Source: Alphaproteobacteria bacterium (GTDB taxonomy: Bacteria; Pseudomonadota; Alphaproteobacteria; Reyranellales; Reyranellaceae). From it: DNA of 58,695 nucleotides. Numbering within the stretch: position 1 is the first letter of the stretch; every line of letters begins with the position of its first letter. The notes beneath the pieces were generated by a model. It saw only the letters and a program-made list of their open reading frames with translations, had not been told where the DNA came from and did no database searches. Of this stretch, positions 19,927-30,730 are shown in pieces. The stretch is from positions 32,001 to 90,695 of the forward strand of contig JAFKFL010000030.1 in NCBI GenBank assembly GCA_017308235.1, written 5' to 3'. Position numbers and translations under genes: made by a program.

Positions 19927-20337
19927 ATGAGTATCGGAGAGACGTCTGTCGCGAGCGGCGTGAAGATCCCGACCATTCGCTACTACGAACAGATCGGGCT
20001 CCTGCCCGAGGGCAAGAGGGACAGGGGAAACCGCCGACGCTACGACCATGCGGCCGTGCACCGCTTGCAGTTCATCCGTACCGCCCGCGAACTCGGGTTC
20101 GAGGTTGAGGCGATCAGGGAGTTCCTGCGCATCATGGCCACGCCGGAGCTGCAAACGCCGGATACGGCCCGCATCGCGCAGGCGCAGCTTCTCTCTGTCC
20201 GCAGCAAGATCGCCCGGCTGGAAAGGCTGCGTGCTGTTCTGTCGGACGCCGCCGATGGATCGCAATGCGCAAATGTGACGGCCCGGCTCCTTCTGCAGTT
20301 GCCTCTTGAGAGCGGCACCATCGCTCCGGCGGCCTGA
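19927..20337 (+). CDS. MerR-family transcriptional regulator
   Basis: The protein has 136 residues from the ATG at 19927; an in-frame GTG at 19921 would add two. The N-terminal MerR DNA-binding domain (MSIGETSVASGVKIPTIRYY) is followed by a dimerisation helix. The metal loop region holds a single Cys (SQCANV), without the Cys pair of CueR or the fuller ligand set of ZntR, so the inducer is probably not Cu(I). It lies 97 bp after the RND pump and 60 bp before the flavin monooxygenase, same strand. It could regulate either flanking group; no MerR-type long-spacer promoter was found for the monooxygenase operon. Confidence 0.85.
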   Translation: MSIGETSVASGVKIPTIRYYEQIGLLPEGKRDRGNRRRYDHAAVHRLQFIRTARELGFEVEAIREFLRIMATPELQTPDTARIAQAQLLSVRSKIARLERLRAVLSDAADGSQCANVTARLLLQLPLESGTIAPAA

Positions 20338-20397
20338 TCACATGTGGTTGGTGCGCGTAGAACACCCGATGAAACGAGCCTCGAAGGGAGGCGGCAG

Positions 20398-21717
20398 ATG
20401 ACACATCGGTATTCCTCTCTTGAACCGAGCCAGACCTGCATCGTGGTTGGGGCGGGGCCTGCCGGGCTGATGCTCGGCTATTTACTGGCGCGTGCCGGCG
20501 TCGAGATTACCGTCTTGGAGAAGCACACCGACTTCCTGCGCGATTTTCGCGGCGACACCATTCACCCCTCCACCATGGAGGCCTTGCACGAACTTGGCCT
20601 TCTCGACGAGTTCCTGAGCCTGCCGCACCAGAAGGCCTATCGGCTCCAGGCCGAGATCAGGGGGCGCATGGCGACCATCGCCGACTTCTCCCGCCTGCCG
20701 ACCCGCGCCAAATTCATCGCGTTCATGCCGCAGTGGGACTTTCTGGATTTCCTGGCTCGCAAGGCGGCAGCGTTCCCGCCGTTTCGATTGCTGATGGCCA
20801 CCGAAGTCACGTCGTTGGTCTGGGACGGGGAGACCGTAGCTGGCGTGAGAGCCAGCCGGGAAGGGCGGGACATCGAGTTGCGGGCGGATCTTGTGATCGG
20901 AACCGATGGTCGCAACTCAGTCGTTCGACAGGCGGCAGGGCTCGACGTCGAGGATCTAGGCGCCGGCACCGACGTTCTCTGGATGAGGATTTCGAAGCGT
21001 TCCGACGACCCCGGTCAGGCCATGGGGCATGCCGGCCCGCGCCAGGGGCTCGTCCTGATCGACCGCGGTGACTACTGGCAATGCGGATACGTGATCACGA
21101 AGGGAACATTCGCAGCCGTGAAGGAACAGGGCCTCGATGCGCTGCGCGCTCGGATCGCGAAAGCCGCTCCTCTGCCTCGAGAACGCTTCGACGAGCTCGA
21201 TTCATGGAACGATATTCACCTGCTTAGCGTGCGGGTCGACCGCCTGAAGACCTGGTGGCAGGCGGGTGTGCTCTGCATCGGCGATGCAGCGCATGCGATG
21301 TCGCCGATTGGCGGCGTCGGCGTCAATCTGGCCGTCCAGGATGCAATCGCCACCGCCAATATCCTGGCCGACGCCTTGCGCGAAGGACGCTTCGAGACCT
21401 GCCTTCTCGAAGCCGTGCAGGACCGGCGCAGCTTTCCGACGCGCGCGACACAGGCGCTGCAGTTGATGATGCGCAGCCGCAAGCGGCCTGACGCAACGCC
21501 GACGCCGCAACATCGAAAGCCGCCATTGTTCATTCGGCTGATCGCTGGCTCCTCACTACTGCCCCGGTTAACCGGACGGCTCATCGGACTTGGCTTTCGC
21601 CCCGAACATGTGCGGTCACGGCATGTCGACTGGTCCTGCTCATTGCGGCCAAGCCGCGAAGGGCGCGAGCCGATTGGTGATTCCGGTGAGGTCGTTGTGA
21701 AGGAGAGCGCGAGGTGA
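20398..21717 (+). CDS. FAD-dependent class A monooxygenase
   Basis: The protein has 439 residues from the ATG at 20398, preceded by GAAGGGAGGCGGCAG. The Rossmann FAD motif VVGAGPAGLMLGYLLARAG is at residues 14-32, GTDGRNSVVRQAAGL near 170-184 (DG motif), and GDAAHAMSPIGGVGVNLAVQDA near 300 (second FAD motif). This is the fold of PHBH/UbiH-type hydroxylases, which insert oxygen into aromatic or related substrates with NAD(P)H. The substrate is unknown. Its stop overlaps the GTG start of kdsA (GTGA), so the two are translationally coupled. Confidence 0.88.
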   Translation: MTHRYSSLEPSQTCIVVGAGPAGLMLGYLLARAGVEITVLEKHTDFLRDFRGDTIHPSTMEALHELGLLDEFLSLPHQKAYRLQAEIRGRMATIADFSRLPTRAKFIAFMPQWDFLDFLARKAAAFPPFRLLMATEVTSLVWDGETVAGVRASREGRDIELRADLVIGTDGRNSVVRQAAGLDVEDLGAGTDVLWMRISKRSDDPGQAMGHAGPRQGLVLIDRGDYWQCGYVITKGTFAAVKEQGLDALRARIAKAAPLPRERFDELDSWNDIHLLSVRVDRLKTWWQAGVLCIGDAAHAMSPIGGVGVNLAVQDAIATANILADALREGRFETCLLEAVQDRRSFPTRATQALQLMMRSRKRPDATPTPQHRKPPLFIRLIAGSSLLPRLTGRLIGLGFRPEHVRSRHVDWSCSLRPSREGREPIGDSGEVVVKESAR

Positions 21718-22568
21718 AGACGGTAGAGGTGGGCTCCATCGCATTTTCCAATAGCCGACCGCTGGTCCTGATCGGCGGAATCAATGTCCTCGAAAGCCGC
21801 GATCTCGCCATGCGTGTCGCCGAGGCGATGAAGCGGGAGACAGAGCGCCGCAGCCTCCCCTATGTCTTCAAGGCGTCTTTCGACAAAGCCAACCGGTCAT
21901 CGAATCGGTCCTACCGCGGCCCCGGCCTCGATGAAGGGTTGCAGATCCTTCGCGAGGTTCGCGACAGCTTCGAGGTGCCGGTCCTGACCGACATCCATCT
22001 GCCCGAGCAGGCGGCGGTCGTCGCCGAGGTGTGCGATATCCTGCAGCTACCGGCATTTCTGGCGAGGCAGACCGATCTGATCGAGGCGATCGCCCGGACC
22101 GGCAAGGTCGTCAACGTGAAGAAGCCGCAGTTCATGAGTCCCGGGCAGATCGGACATGTCACGCGGAAGTTCGAAGACTTCGGCAACGATCGCGTGCTGA
22201 TCTGCGAGCGCGGCACCATGCTCGGCTATGACAACCTCGTTGTCGATATGCTGGGTTTCGGGGTCATGAAGACAGCGACTGGAGGAGCGCCGATCATCTT
22301 CGATGTGACCCATTCGCTACAGATGCGGGAGGCGGGAGCGAGCAGCTCCGGCGGCCGAGGCGAGCAGACACTCGAACTCGCACGCTCGGCGGTGGCGGTC
22401 GGCGTGGCGGGATTGTTCCTGGAGGCCCATCCGGATCCCGATCATGCGCTTTGCGACGGGCCGAGCGCGCTGCCTCTCGACCGGCTTCCGCTTCTGCTTG
22501 GTCAGGTCAGAGCCATCGACGACGTGGTAAAGACTCTCGGCGGCGACCCTATAGTCGTCACAAGATAA
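21714..22568 (+). CDS. kdsA: 3-deoxy-8-phosphooctulonate (KDO8P) synthase, accessory copy
   Basis: The protein has 284 residues with a GTG start overlapping the monooxygenase stop. Residues such as GGINVLESRDLAMR, PYVFKASFDKANRSS, YRGPGLDEGLQIL, LPAFLARQTDLIEA, NVKKPQFMSPGQ and EAHPDPDHALCDGPSALPL make the assignment firm. KdsA condenses phosphoenolpyruvate with arabinose 5-phosphate on the way to KDO of LPS. Asn in INVLES, where metal-dependent forms have Cys, marks the metal-independent class. A core LPS gene inside an island operon with a monooxygenase is unexpected; it is presumably a second copy, perhaps resistant to metal or recruited for another sugar acid (inference). Confidence 0.93.
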   Translation: MKTVEVGSIAFSNSRPLVLIGGINVLESRDLAMRVAEAMKRETERRSLPYVFKASFDKANRSSNRSYRGPGLDEGLQILREVRDSFEVPVLTDIHLPEQAAVVAEVCDILQLPAFLARQTDLIEAIARTGKVVNVKKPQFMSPGQIGHVTRKFEDFGNDRVLICERGTMLGYDNLVVDMLGFGVMKTATGGAPIIFDVTHSLQMREAGASSSGGRGEQTLELARSAVAVGVAGLFLEAHPDPDHALCDGPSALPLDRLPLLLGQVRAIDDVVKTLGGDPIVVTR

Positions 22569-22644
22569 TGCAAAGGAAGTTGCCGGTGCAGCTTTGCGTA
22601 CGAAACGCCGCATCGCATGTCTCGTAAGAACAAAGGATAGTGCG

Positions 22645-24300
22645 GTGAGAAAAGGTTCCGATCTACTGGTCGAGGCGCTTGAGAACGAGGGCGTTGACCG
22701 CGTCTTCGGCGTTCCCGGCGAGGAAAATCTCGACGTCGTCGAATCCCTGCGCAAATCGAAGATCGAGCTCGTTCTGACGCGGCACGAGCAGGCCGCCGCC
22801 TTCATGGCCGCGACGCATGGGCGTCTCACCGGCCGCCCCGGCGTCTGCATCGCGACGCTCGGCCCCGGCGCGCTCAACTTCTCGACCGGCGCGGCCTATG
22901 CCCATCTCGGCGCGATGCCGATGATCCTCATCACCGGGCAGAAGGCGATCATGACCGCCAAGCAGGCGCGCTTCCAGATCGTCGACGTTGTCGCCTCGAT
23001 GCGCCCGCTGACCAAGATGACCCGCCAGATCGTCAGTCCCGCCAGCATCCCTTCCGTGGTGCGCGACGCCTTCCGCGTCGCGATGGAGGAGCGGCCCGGC
23101 CCGGTCCATCTCGAACTGCCCGAGGACGTCGCCGCCGAGGAGATCGAGGACATCCGGCTGATCCCGGTCCACTCGCTCGACCGGCCGGTCGCGCCCCCGG
23201 CCCCGCTCGACCGTGCGGCGGAGATGATCCTCGCCGCGAAGCGCCCGCTGGTGATGATCGGCGCCGCCGGCAACCGGCCGCGCCTGGTCGAGCCGCTCTC
23301 GGCCGCCGTGCGCCGCATCGGCCTGCCCTTCTTCAACACGCAGATGGGCAAGGGTGCCGTCACCGGCGGCTCGAACCTCTATCTCGGCACCGCCGCGCTC
23401 TCAGAAGGCGATTATGTCCATGAGGCCGTTGCGGCGGCCGACCTGATCATCGCCGTCGGCCATGACACGATCGAGAAGCCGCCCTTCCTGATGCGCCAAG
23501 ACGGCGGGCCGAAGGTGATCCATCTCGGCTTCCAGTCGGCCAATGTCGAGCAGGTCTATCATCCCGATGCCGAGGTGATCGGCGATATCGGCGTCACGAT
23601 GACCGGGCTCGCCAACCGGCTCGAAGGCAAGCTGCCCGAGCAGAAGCAGACGCTGGAACTGCGCCAGAAGATCCTGGCGAAGATCAATGCCCGCGCCGAG
23701 GAGGATCGCTTCCCGGTGACGCCACAACGGCTGGTCCATGACGTGCGCGCGGTGATGCCGGAGGACGGCATGGTCTGCCTCGACAACGGCATGTACAAGA
23801 TCTGGTTCGCGCGGAACTACCGCACCCATGTCGCCAACACGCTCCTGCTCGACAATGCGCTGGCGACGATGGGCGCAGGCCTGCCCTCGGCGATGATGGC
23901 GGCGATGCTTCATCCCGACCGGCGCGTCATGGCCGTCTGCGGCGATGGCGGCTTCATGATGAACTCGCAGGAAATGGAGACCGCGGTCCGGCTCGGGCTC
24001 AACCTCGTCGTGCTCGTCCTCAATGACGGCGCCTATGGCATGATCCGCTGGAAGCAGGCTGTCGACCAGTTCCCGGATTACGGCATGACCTTCGGCAATC
24101 CCGATTTCGTCGCCTATGCCAAGGCCTATGGCGCCAAGGGCTCGCGCGTGACCTCGGCCGAGGCGCTGGTGCCGACGCTGGAAGCGGCCTTCAAGGGCGG
24201 CGGTGTCCATCTCGTCGATTGCCCGATCGACTATTCCGAGAACACCCGCGTCCTCGTCGAGGAACTCAGGAACAAGGTGCCGGACGTCGATCTCGCCTGA
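22645..24300 (+). CDS. Acetolactate synthase-like ThDP enzyme
   Basis: The protein has 551 residues from a GTG at 22645, which has AAAGGATAG in front. An upstream in-frame extension lacks family similarity. Domains run as N-terminal pyrimidine-binding (GVPGEENLDVVESL, with the catalytic Glu), central domain, and C-terminal ThDP/Mg domain with GDGGFMMNSQEMETA and NDGAYGMIRWKQ. It is closest to catabolic AlsS-type synthases, which join two pyruvates, but other 2-oxoacid decarboxylases share these motifs. It follows kdsA by 76 bp and precedes an aldehyde dehydrogenase by 35 bp. GC at third positions is very high, so it may have arrived with the dehydrogenase as a pair. Confidence 0.85.
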   Translation: MRKGSDLLVEALENEGVDRVFGVPGEENLDVVESLRKSKIELVLTRHEQAAAFMAATHGRLTGRPGVCIATLGPGALNFSTGAAYAHLGAMPMILITGQKAIMTAKQARFQIVDVVASMRPLTKMTRQIVSPASIPSVVRDAFRVAMEERPGPVHLELPEDVAAEEIEDIRLIPVHSLDRPVAPPAPLDRAAEMILAAKRPLVMIGAAGNRPRLVEPLSAAVRRIGLPFFNTQMGKGAVTGGSNLYLGTAALSEGDYVHEAVAAADLIIAVGHDTIEKPPFLMRQDGGPKVIHLGFQSANVEQVYHPDAEVIGDIGVTMTGLANRLEGKLPEQKQTLELRQKILAKINARAEEDRFPVTPQRLVHDVRAVMPEDGMVCLDNGMYKIWFARNYRTHVANTLLLDNALATMGAGLPSAMMAAMLHPDRRVMAVCGDGGFMMNSQEMETAVRLGLNLVVLVLNDGAYGMIRWKQAVDQFPDYGMTFGNPDFVAYAKAYGAKGSRVTSAEALVPTLEAAFKGGGVHLVDCPIDYSENTRVLVEELRNKVPDVDLA

Positions 24301-24335
24301 TCTCCGGCACACCCAGCGAATTCAAGGAGACGACC

Positions 24336-25718
24336 ATGCTCCAGGTTGTTCAGGCGTATGACCGCGCCACGATCACCGAGATCGAGACCGATGATGACGC
24401 CGCGCTTGAACGCAAGCTGCAGGCGGCGCGGGCTGTCTTCAAGGACCGCGACAACTGGCTGAAGCCGCATCAGCGCATCGCCATCCTGCGCAAGCTCGCA
24501 GGCCTCCTCGAAGCCCGACGTGACCATTTCGCGATGCAGATCGCGCGCGAGGGCGGCAAGCCGCTGCCAGATGCGATCGTCGAGGCGAACCGGGCGGTCG
24601 ACGGCGTCTACAATGCGGCCGAGGAACTCAGGAACTTCGCCGGGCGCGAGATACCGATGGGGCTTTCGGCTGCGGCCGTCGACCGCTGGGCCTTCACCAC
24701 CAAGGAGCCGATCGGCATCGTCGCGGCGATCTCGGCCTTCAATCACCCGCTCAACCTGATCGTGCATCAGGTCGCGCCGGCGATCGCGGTCGGCTGCCCG
24801 GTCATCGTCAAGCCGGCCGGCACGACGCCGCTCTCCTGCATCGATTTCGTCAAGCTGGTGCATGAGGCCGGGCTGCCGGAAGCATGGTGCCAGACATTCG
24901 TTCCGCTGGAGACGGCCCTGGCGGAGAAATTCGCGACCGATCCGCGCATCGCCTTCCTCAGCTTTATCGGCTCAGCCAAGGTCGGCTGGTGCCTGCACTC
25001 GAAGCTCGCCCATGGCGCCCGCTCGGCGCTGGAGCACGGCGGCGTCGCGCCTGCGATCGTCGACAGGAGCGCCGATCTCGACGCGATCATCGAGCCGATC
25101 GTGAAGGGCGGCTACTACCATGCCGGCCAGGTCTGCGTGTCGACGCAGCGGATCTATGTCCATGACGCGATCATCAACGATTTCACCGAGCGGCTCGTCG
25201 CCCGCGTGAAAAAGCTGCGCACTGGCGACCCCACCTTGAAGGACACCGAGGTCGGGCCGCTGATCATTCCGAAGGAAGCTGATCGCGTCGCCTCCTGGAT
25301 CGACGAAGCGGTGAAGGGCGGCGCCACGCTCGCCAGCGGCGGCAAGCGCCTGTCCGAGACGACGCTGGAGCCGACCGTACTGATCGATCCCGATCCGGAA
25401 GCGCGCATCTCCAGCGAGGAGGTCTTCGGCCCGGTCGTCGCGATCTACCGCTACAGCAAACTCGACGACGCGATCGCGCGGGCGAATTCGCTGCCCGTCG
25501 CCTTCCAGGCCAGCATCTTCGCACAGGATATCGACGTCGCGATGCGGGCGGCGAACCGGCTCGATGCCTCGGCCGTGATGGTCAACGATCCCACGACCTT
25601 TCGCACCGACTGGATGCCCTTCGCCGGCCGCCGCGTCTCCGGCTACGGCACCGGCGGCATCCCCTCTACCATGCACGACATGACGCAGGAGAAGATGATC
25701 CTGCTGCACCGGCCCTGA
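24336..25718 (+). CDS. NAD(P)-dependent aldehyde dehydrogenase
   Basis: The protein has 460 residues from the ATG at 24336, which follows TTCAAGGAGACGACC. NAD-binding segments are AAISAFNHPLNLIVHQVAPAI and IVKPAGTTPLSCIDF; the catalytic Glu is in EHGGVAP and the nucleophile Cys in HAGQVCVSTQRIYV, followed by EEVFGPVVAIYRY. The canonical ELGG is EHGG here. It oxidises an aldehyde to the acid. The thiamine-enzyme partner upstream could make or consume the aldehyde. It ends 16 bp from the convergent DUF411 gene. Confidence 0.9.
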   Translation: MLQVVQAYDRATITEIETDDDAALERKLQAARAVFKDRDNWLKPHQRIAILRKLAGLLEARRDHFAMQIAREGGKPLPDAIVEANRAVDGVYNAAEELRNFAGREIPMGLSAAAVDRWAFTTKEPIGIVAAISAFNHPLNLIVHQVAPAIAVGCPVIVKPAGTTPLSCIDFVKLVHEAGLPEAWCQTFVPLETALAEKFATDPRIAFLSFIGSAKVGWCLHSKLAHGARSALEHGGVAPAIVDRSADLDAIIEPIVKGGYYHAGQVCVSTQRIYVHDAIINDFTERLVARVKKLRTGDPTLKDTEVGPLIIPKEADRVASWIDEAVKGGATLASGGKRLSETTLEPTVLIDPDPEARISSEEVFGPVVAIYRYSKLDDAIARANSLPVAFQASIFAQDIDVAMRAANRLDASAVMVNDPTTFRTDWMPFAGRRVSGYGTGGIPSTMHDMTQEKMILLHRP

Positions 25719-25734
25719 AGGCAATGAGGTCGCC

Positions 25735-26238
25735 TCAGGCCGGCGTTGCGCCGCGAAATCGCATATAGGGCGACTGACCGGCAGGCCCGAACGCCACGAC
25801 ATCGTAGGTTTCATTCTGGGTCTGCGATTGCGCTTCCATGCCCGGCGAGCCGATCGGCATGCCGGCGACGGCAAGCCCGGCTATCATTGGGCGTTCATCC
25901 AGGAGGCGCCTGATCGCTTCGGGAGGCACATGGCCCTCCAGGACATATTTGTCGATAGAGGCGGTGTGACACGAATAGAGGCCCGAGGGCACGCCGAGGC
26001 GGTTCTTGACCGCAGCCATGTCGTCGCTGTCTGTCACCGAAATAGCTAGACCCAGCCCGCCCAGTCGCTCGATCCAGGCCGAGCAACAGCTGCAATAGCG
26101 ATCCTTCCAGACCGCCATGGTGGTGTTCGGAGCAGCTTCGGCCGGTGTACGGCCGATGAGCGCTGCGCCGGCGATAGCGGCGATGCCCGCCAGCAACTGG
26201 CGCCTTTTTAAACCCGCAGTGATCGATATCGACTTCAT
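25735..26238 (-). CDS. DUF411 exported metal-resistance protein
   Basis: The protein has 167 residues. A KRRQLLAGIAAIAGAALIG stretch at residues 11-29 looks like a Tat or Sec signal ending AEA. The DUF411 core follows with KDRYCSCCSAWIERL (CxCC), GLYSCHTASIDKYVLEGHVPPE and AGMPIGSPGME. DUF411 proteins are common next to copper, silver and other metal exporters; the Cys and His residues suggest Cu(I) binding in the periplasm, but the role is not proven. It lies 66 bp downstream of the second Cu ATPase on the same strand, with a GC-rich hairpin between, so it is probably read from the same CueR-type promoter. Confidence 0.88.
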   Translation of the reverse strand: MKSISITAGLKRRQLLAGIAAIAGAALIGRTPAEAAPNTTMAVWKDRYCSCCSAWIERLGGLGLAISVTDSDDMAAVKNRLGVPSGLYSCHTASIDKYVLEGHVPPEAIRRLLDERPMIAGLAVAGMPIGSPGMEAQSQTQNETYDVVAFGPAGQSPYMRFRGATPA

Positions 26239-26267
26239 AGGTCGGCATTCTCCGTTTTTTTGTCGGT

Positions 26268-26298
26268 GGCCGGCGCGATCGCGTAGGCCGCGCCGGCC
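26268..26298. terminator. GC-rich hairpin between Cu ATPase and DUF411 genes
   Basis: A perfect 10-bp inverted repeat (GGCCGGCGCG / CGCGCCGGCC) with an 11-nt loop. On the plus strand TTTCTTTC follows; on the minus strand, the direction of the flanking genes, seven A residues come a few bases later instead. It may reduce read-through into the DUF411 gene or stabilise the upstream message. Confidence 0.5.
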
Positions 26299-26304
26299 TT
26301 TCTT

Positions 26305-28689
<2,385 letters not shown>

Positions 28690-28749
28690 TTGGGCTTTCC
28701 TCTTCTTGTGCGTTGACGCCTGGTCTCGCCTTGACCTTCCCGGAACGTC

Positions 28750-28780
28750 AGTGTGCAGGTTCCAACGCTGGTAAGGTCAA
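28750..28780 (-). promoter_or_regulatory. CueR-type promoter for the second Cu ATPase
   Basis: Read on the minus strand: TTGACC (28780-28775), a 19-bp spacer with CTTACCAGCGTTGGAAC, and CACACT (28755-28750), 61 bp before the ATPase start. The right dyad arm and -10 are the least conserved of the six. Confidence 0.8.
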
Positions 28781-28804
28781 GGGCGCAGCTCAAAAATTCT
28801 CCGA

Positions 28805-28835
28805 TTGACCTTGCCAGCGTTGGAAGGCCCACTTT
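28805..28835 (+). promoter_or_regulatory. CueR-type promoter for the second copZ
   Basis: TTGACC (28805-28810), a 19-bp spacer with CTTGCCAGCGTTGGAAGG, and CACTTT (28830-28835). It is divergent from the ATPase promoter, 24 bp apart, as at copA/copZ. Confidence 0.85.
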
Positions 28836-28862
28836 CCTGAAAGCCAAACCAAGGAGGCTTTC

Positions 28863-29069
28863 ATGTATCAGTTCAATATCCCCAACATGACATGCGGCGG
28901 TTGCGCCAAGTCGGTCACCAAGGCGCTGCAGAGCGTCGATGCCGGCGCCCGGATCGAGACCGATCCCGCGAAGCGCGAGGTTCGTGTCGAAACTTCCGCA
29001 ACCGAGGCCGACTTGCGCGAGGTTCTGGCCGAAGCCGGCTATCCGGCCGAACAGAAGGCTGCCGCCTGA
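28863..29069 (+). CDS. copZ: CopZ-like copper chaperone, second copy
   Basis: The protein has 68 residues, one HMA domain with MTCGGCAKSVTKALQSVD. It is closely similar to the copy at 7394-7588; about two thirds of the residues match by eye, including EAGYPAEQ at the end. It starts at an ATG with AAGGAGGCTTTC in front. It carries Cu(I) in the cytoplasm and presumably serves the adjacent ATPase, which lacks HMA domains of its own. A terminator lies 64 bp downstream. Confidence 0.9.
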   Translation: MYQFNIPNMTCGGCAKSVTKALQSVDAGARIETDPAKREVRVETSATEADLREVLAEAGYPAEQKAAA

Positions 29070-29132
29070 TCGTCGGGTAACCATGCCGGCGCCGGCCGGC
29101 CCTCGGCGCCCGGATCCTCTTGGCGCCAGAAC

Positions 29133-29157
29133 AAAGGGCAGCCCAGTGCTGCCCTTT
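29133..29157 (+). terminator. Terminator after the second copZ
   Basis: A perfect 10-bp stem (AAAGGGCAGC / GCTGCCCTTT) with a 5-nt loop, followed by GCAATTTCT. It separates copZ from the CDF exporter operon. Confidence 0.7.
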
Positions 29158-29249
29158 GCAATTTCTGGCTGGCCCGGGCCGTTCCCAGGCTCTGGCAGGG
29201 GAGCGTGGGAGGAATTGAGAAGCGGTAGAGAAAATTCCTGGCGCTGGCG

Positions 29250-29281
29250 TTGACACACCAACATATGAACATGTATTCAAC
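29250..29281 (+). promoter_or_regulatory. Promoter with ArsR/SmtB-type operator for the CDF operon
   Basis: TTGACA (29250-29255), an 18-bp spacer, and TATTCA (29274-29279). The dyad ATATGAACATGTATTCAA overlaps the -10 and has the same TGAA-N6-TTCA core as the operator at 12261-12284. A second dyad, TTCAACTGTTGAA, follows directly. Because these elements lie here, the exporter must start downstream, at 29316. Confidence 0.75.
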
Positions 29282-29315
29282 TGTTGAAATCAACGAACCA
29301 GACCGGACCCATCCA

Positions 29316-30347
29316 ATGGCAAACGCACCGCACGCCGCTCACGGCGATCACCAGGGACATGATCACTCCAAAGGGCATGATCATGCCGATCACGGCCATG
29401 GTCATGATCATGATCATGACCACTCCCATGTTCCGACCGTGACAAAGGACAACGAGCGCAAGATCCTCACCGCCTTCCTGATTATCGTCTCCTACATGGT
29501 CGTCGAGGCGGTCGGCGGCATCGTTTCTGGCTCGCTGGCGCTTCTGGCAGATGCCGGACACATGATGACCGACGCGATCGCGCTCGGCCTTGCCTATGTC
29601 GCCTTCCGCCTTGGCCGTCGCCGCGCCGACGGGCAGCGCACCTTCGGCTATGCCCGCTTCGAGGTGATCGCCGGCCTCGTCAATGCGCTCACCTTGTTCG
29701 GCATTGTCGGGTGGATTCTCTACGAGGCGTTCGAGCGCTTCAACGATCCGCAGCCGGTGCTCGCTGGCTCGATGTTCGTCGTCGCCCTCATCGGCCTGCT
29801 CGTGAACGTGTTCGTTCTCTGGTACCTGACGCGCGGTGATACCGAGCATGTCAACGTCAAGGGCGCCGTGCTGCACGTCATGGGCGATCTGCTGGGATCG
29901 GTCGGCGCTATCGTTGCCGCCGTGGTGATCTGGTACACCGGTTGGACGCCGATCGATCCGATCCTGTCGGTGTTCGTCTCGCTGCTGGTCCTGCGCAGCG
30001 CCTGGAGCCTACTCAAGAATGCCCTCCACATCCTGCTCGAGGGCGCTCCGGCCAACGCCGACGCCGGCAAGATCTCCGAGCACCTCAAGAAGACCGTGCC
30101 TGGTATCGAGAAGGTCAGCCATATCCACGTCTGGTCCCTGACTTCGGGCCGCGCGCTGGCGACGCTTCAGGTCCAGCCGATGGAGGGGGTGGATATCCGC
30201 ACGGTCGTCGGTCAGGTCGAACATGAGCTGAAGACCAAGTTCAGCATCGAACATCCGACCGTGGGCATCGACTGGGACGGAACGGCATCTTGCAGCGTGG
30301 AAGAAGCTCCCAAGCTGAATGCGTCCCATGTCGGTCATTCCCACTAG
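29316..30347 (+). CDS. CDF-family Co/Zn/Cd exporter (CzcD-like)
   Basis: The protein has 343 residues from the ATG at 29316. The ATG at 29265 is rejected because it lies within the promoter. A His/Asp-rich N-terminus (about residues 5-43, repeats of HDHDHDH type) is followed by six membrane helices and a cytoplasmic C-terminal domain. The transport-site motifs are LADAGHMMTDAIALGLA in TM2 (HxxxD) and VLHVMGDLLGSVGAIVAA in TM5 (HxxxD), typical of Zn/Cd/Co antiporters. It moves divalent cations out in exchange for protons. The downstream ArsR/SmtB sensor is 49 bp away on the same strand and is the likely regulator. Confidence 0.93.
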   Translation: MANAPHAAHGDHQGHDHSKGHDHADHGHGHDHDHDHSHVPTVTKDNERKILTAFLIIVSYMVVEAVGGIVSGSLALLADAGHMMTDAIALGLAYVAFRLGRRRADGQRTFGYARFEVIAGLVNALTLFGIVGWILYEAFERFNDPQPVLAGSMFVVALIGLLVNVFVLWYLTRGDTEHVNVKGAVLHVMGDLLGSVGAIVAAVVIWYTGWTPIDPILSVFVSLLVLRSAWSLLKNALHILLEGAPANADAGKISEHLKKTVPGIEKVSHIHVWSLTSGRALATLQVQPMEGVDIRTVVGQVEHELKTKFSIEHPTVGIDWDGTASCSVEEAPKLNASHVGHSH

Positions 30348-30396
30348 CGGCGCTGTCTCTGCGCCGCCGGGCTCCAAACGCAGAAGGGCCAGTGCA

Positions 30397-30711
30397 ATGA
30401 TCGGGATCGAACCGCTGTCGCATCACGAACTGGTCAACCTGCCCGAGACCTTTCGCCTGCTGGGTGACCCCAGCAGGCTTCGGATTCTGCTCCACTGCAC
30501 CGACGCTCCCAAATCCGTCACGCAAATCGCGGATGATCTCGATCTGTCGCAATCGCTCGTCAGCCATCATCTTCGGCTGCTCCGTGGCGCCAGACTTGTC
30601 AGAGGGGTGCGGCAATCGAGGCATATTTTCTACAGGATATCGGATCAGCACGTGAACGCCTTCCTTATCGACATGATCGCGCACATCAGGGAAGAGCATT
30701 GTTACAGCTGA
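30397..30711 (+). CDS. ArsR/SmtB-family metal sensor (second copy)
   Basis: The protein has 104 residues from the ATG at 30397, which has AGAAGGGCC in front; a longer reading from 30319 would overlap the exporter gene and adds no conserved residues. It is a winged-helix protein with LPETFRLLGDPSRLRILLHC and LSQSLVSHHLRLLRGARLVRG. The complete alpha5 motif DxHx10HxxE (DQH ... HIRE) marks a Zn/Co-type sensor. It closely resembles the copy at 11819-12205. As part of the exporter operon it probably represses itself through the dyad at 29264-29281. Confidence 0.88.
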   Translation: MIGIEPLSHHELVNLPETFRLLGDPSRLRILLHCTDAPKSVTQIADDLDLSQSLVSHHLRLLRGARLVRGVRQSRHIFYRISDQHVNAFLIDMIAHIREEHCYS

Positions 30712-30730
30712 GGATCGGAGGGCGAGGAAC

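Noticed and set aside
19927..20337. A second CueR
   Set aside because: Only one Cys in the metal loop and no CPGD/CPI-type motif; left as a MerR regulator of unknown inducer.
29250..29315. TTG/ATG starts giving a longer CDF exporter
   Set aside because: They lie within the -35/-10 region and the TGAA-N6-TTCA operator.
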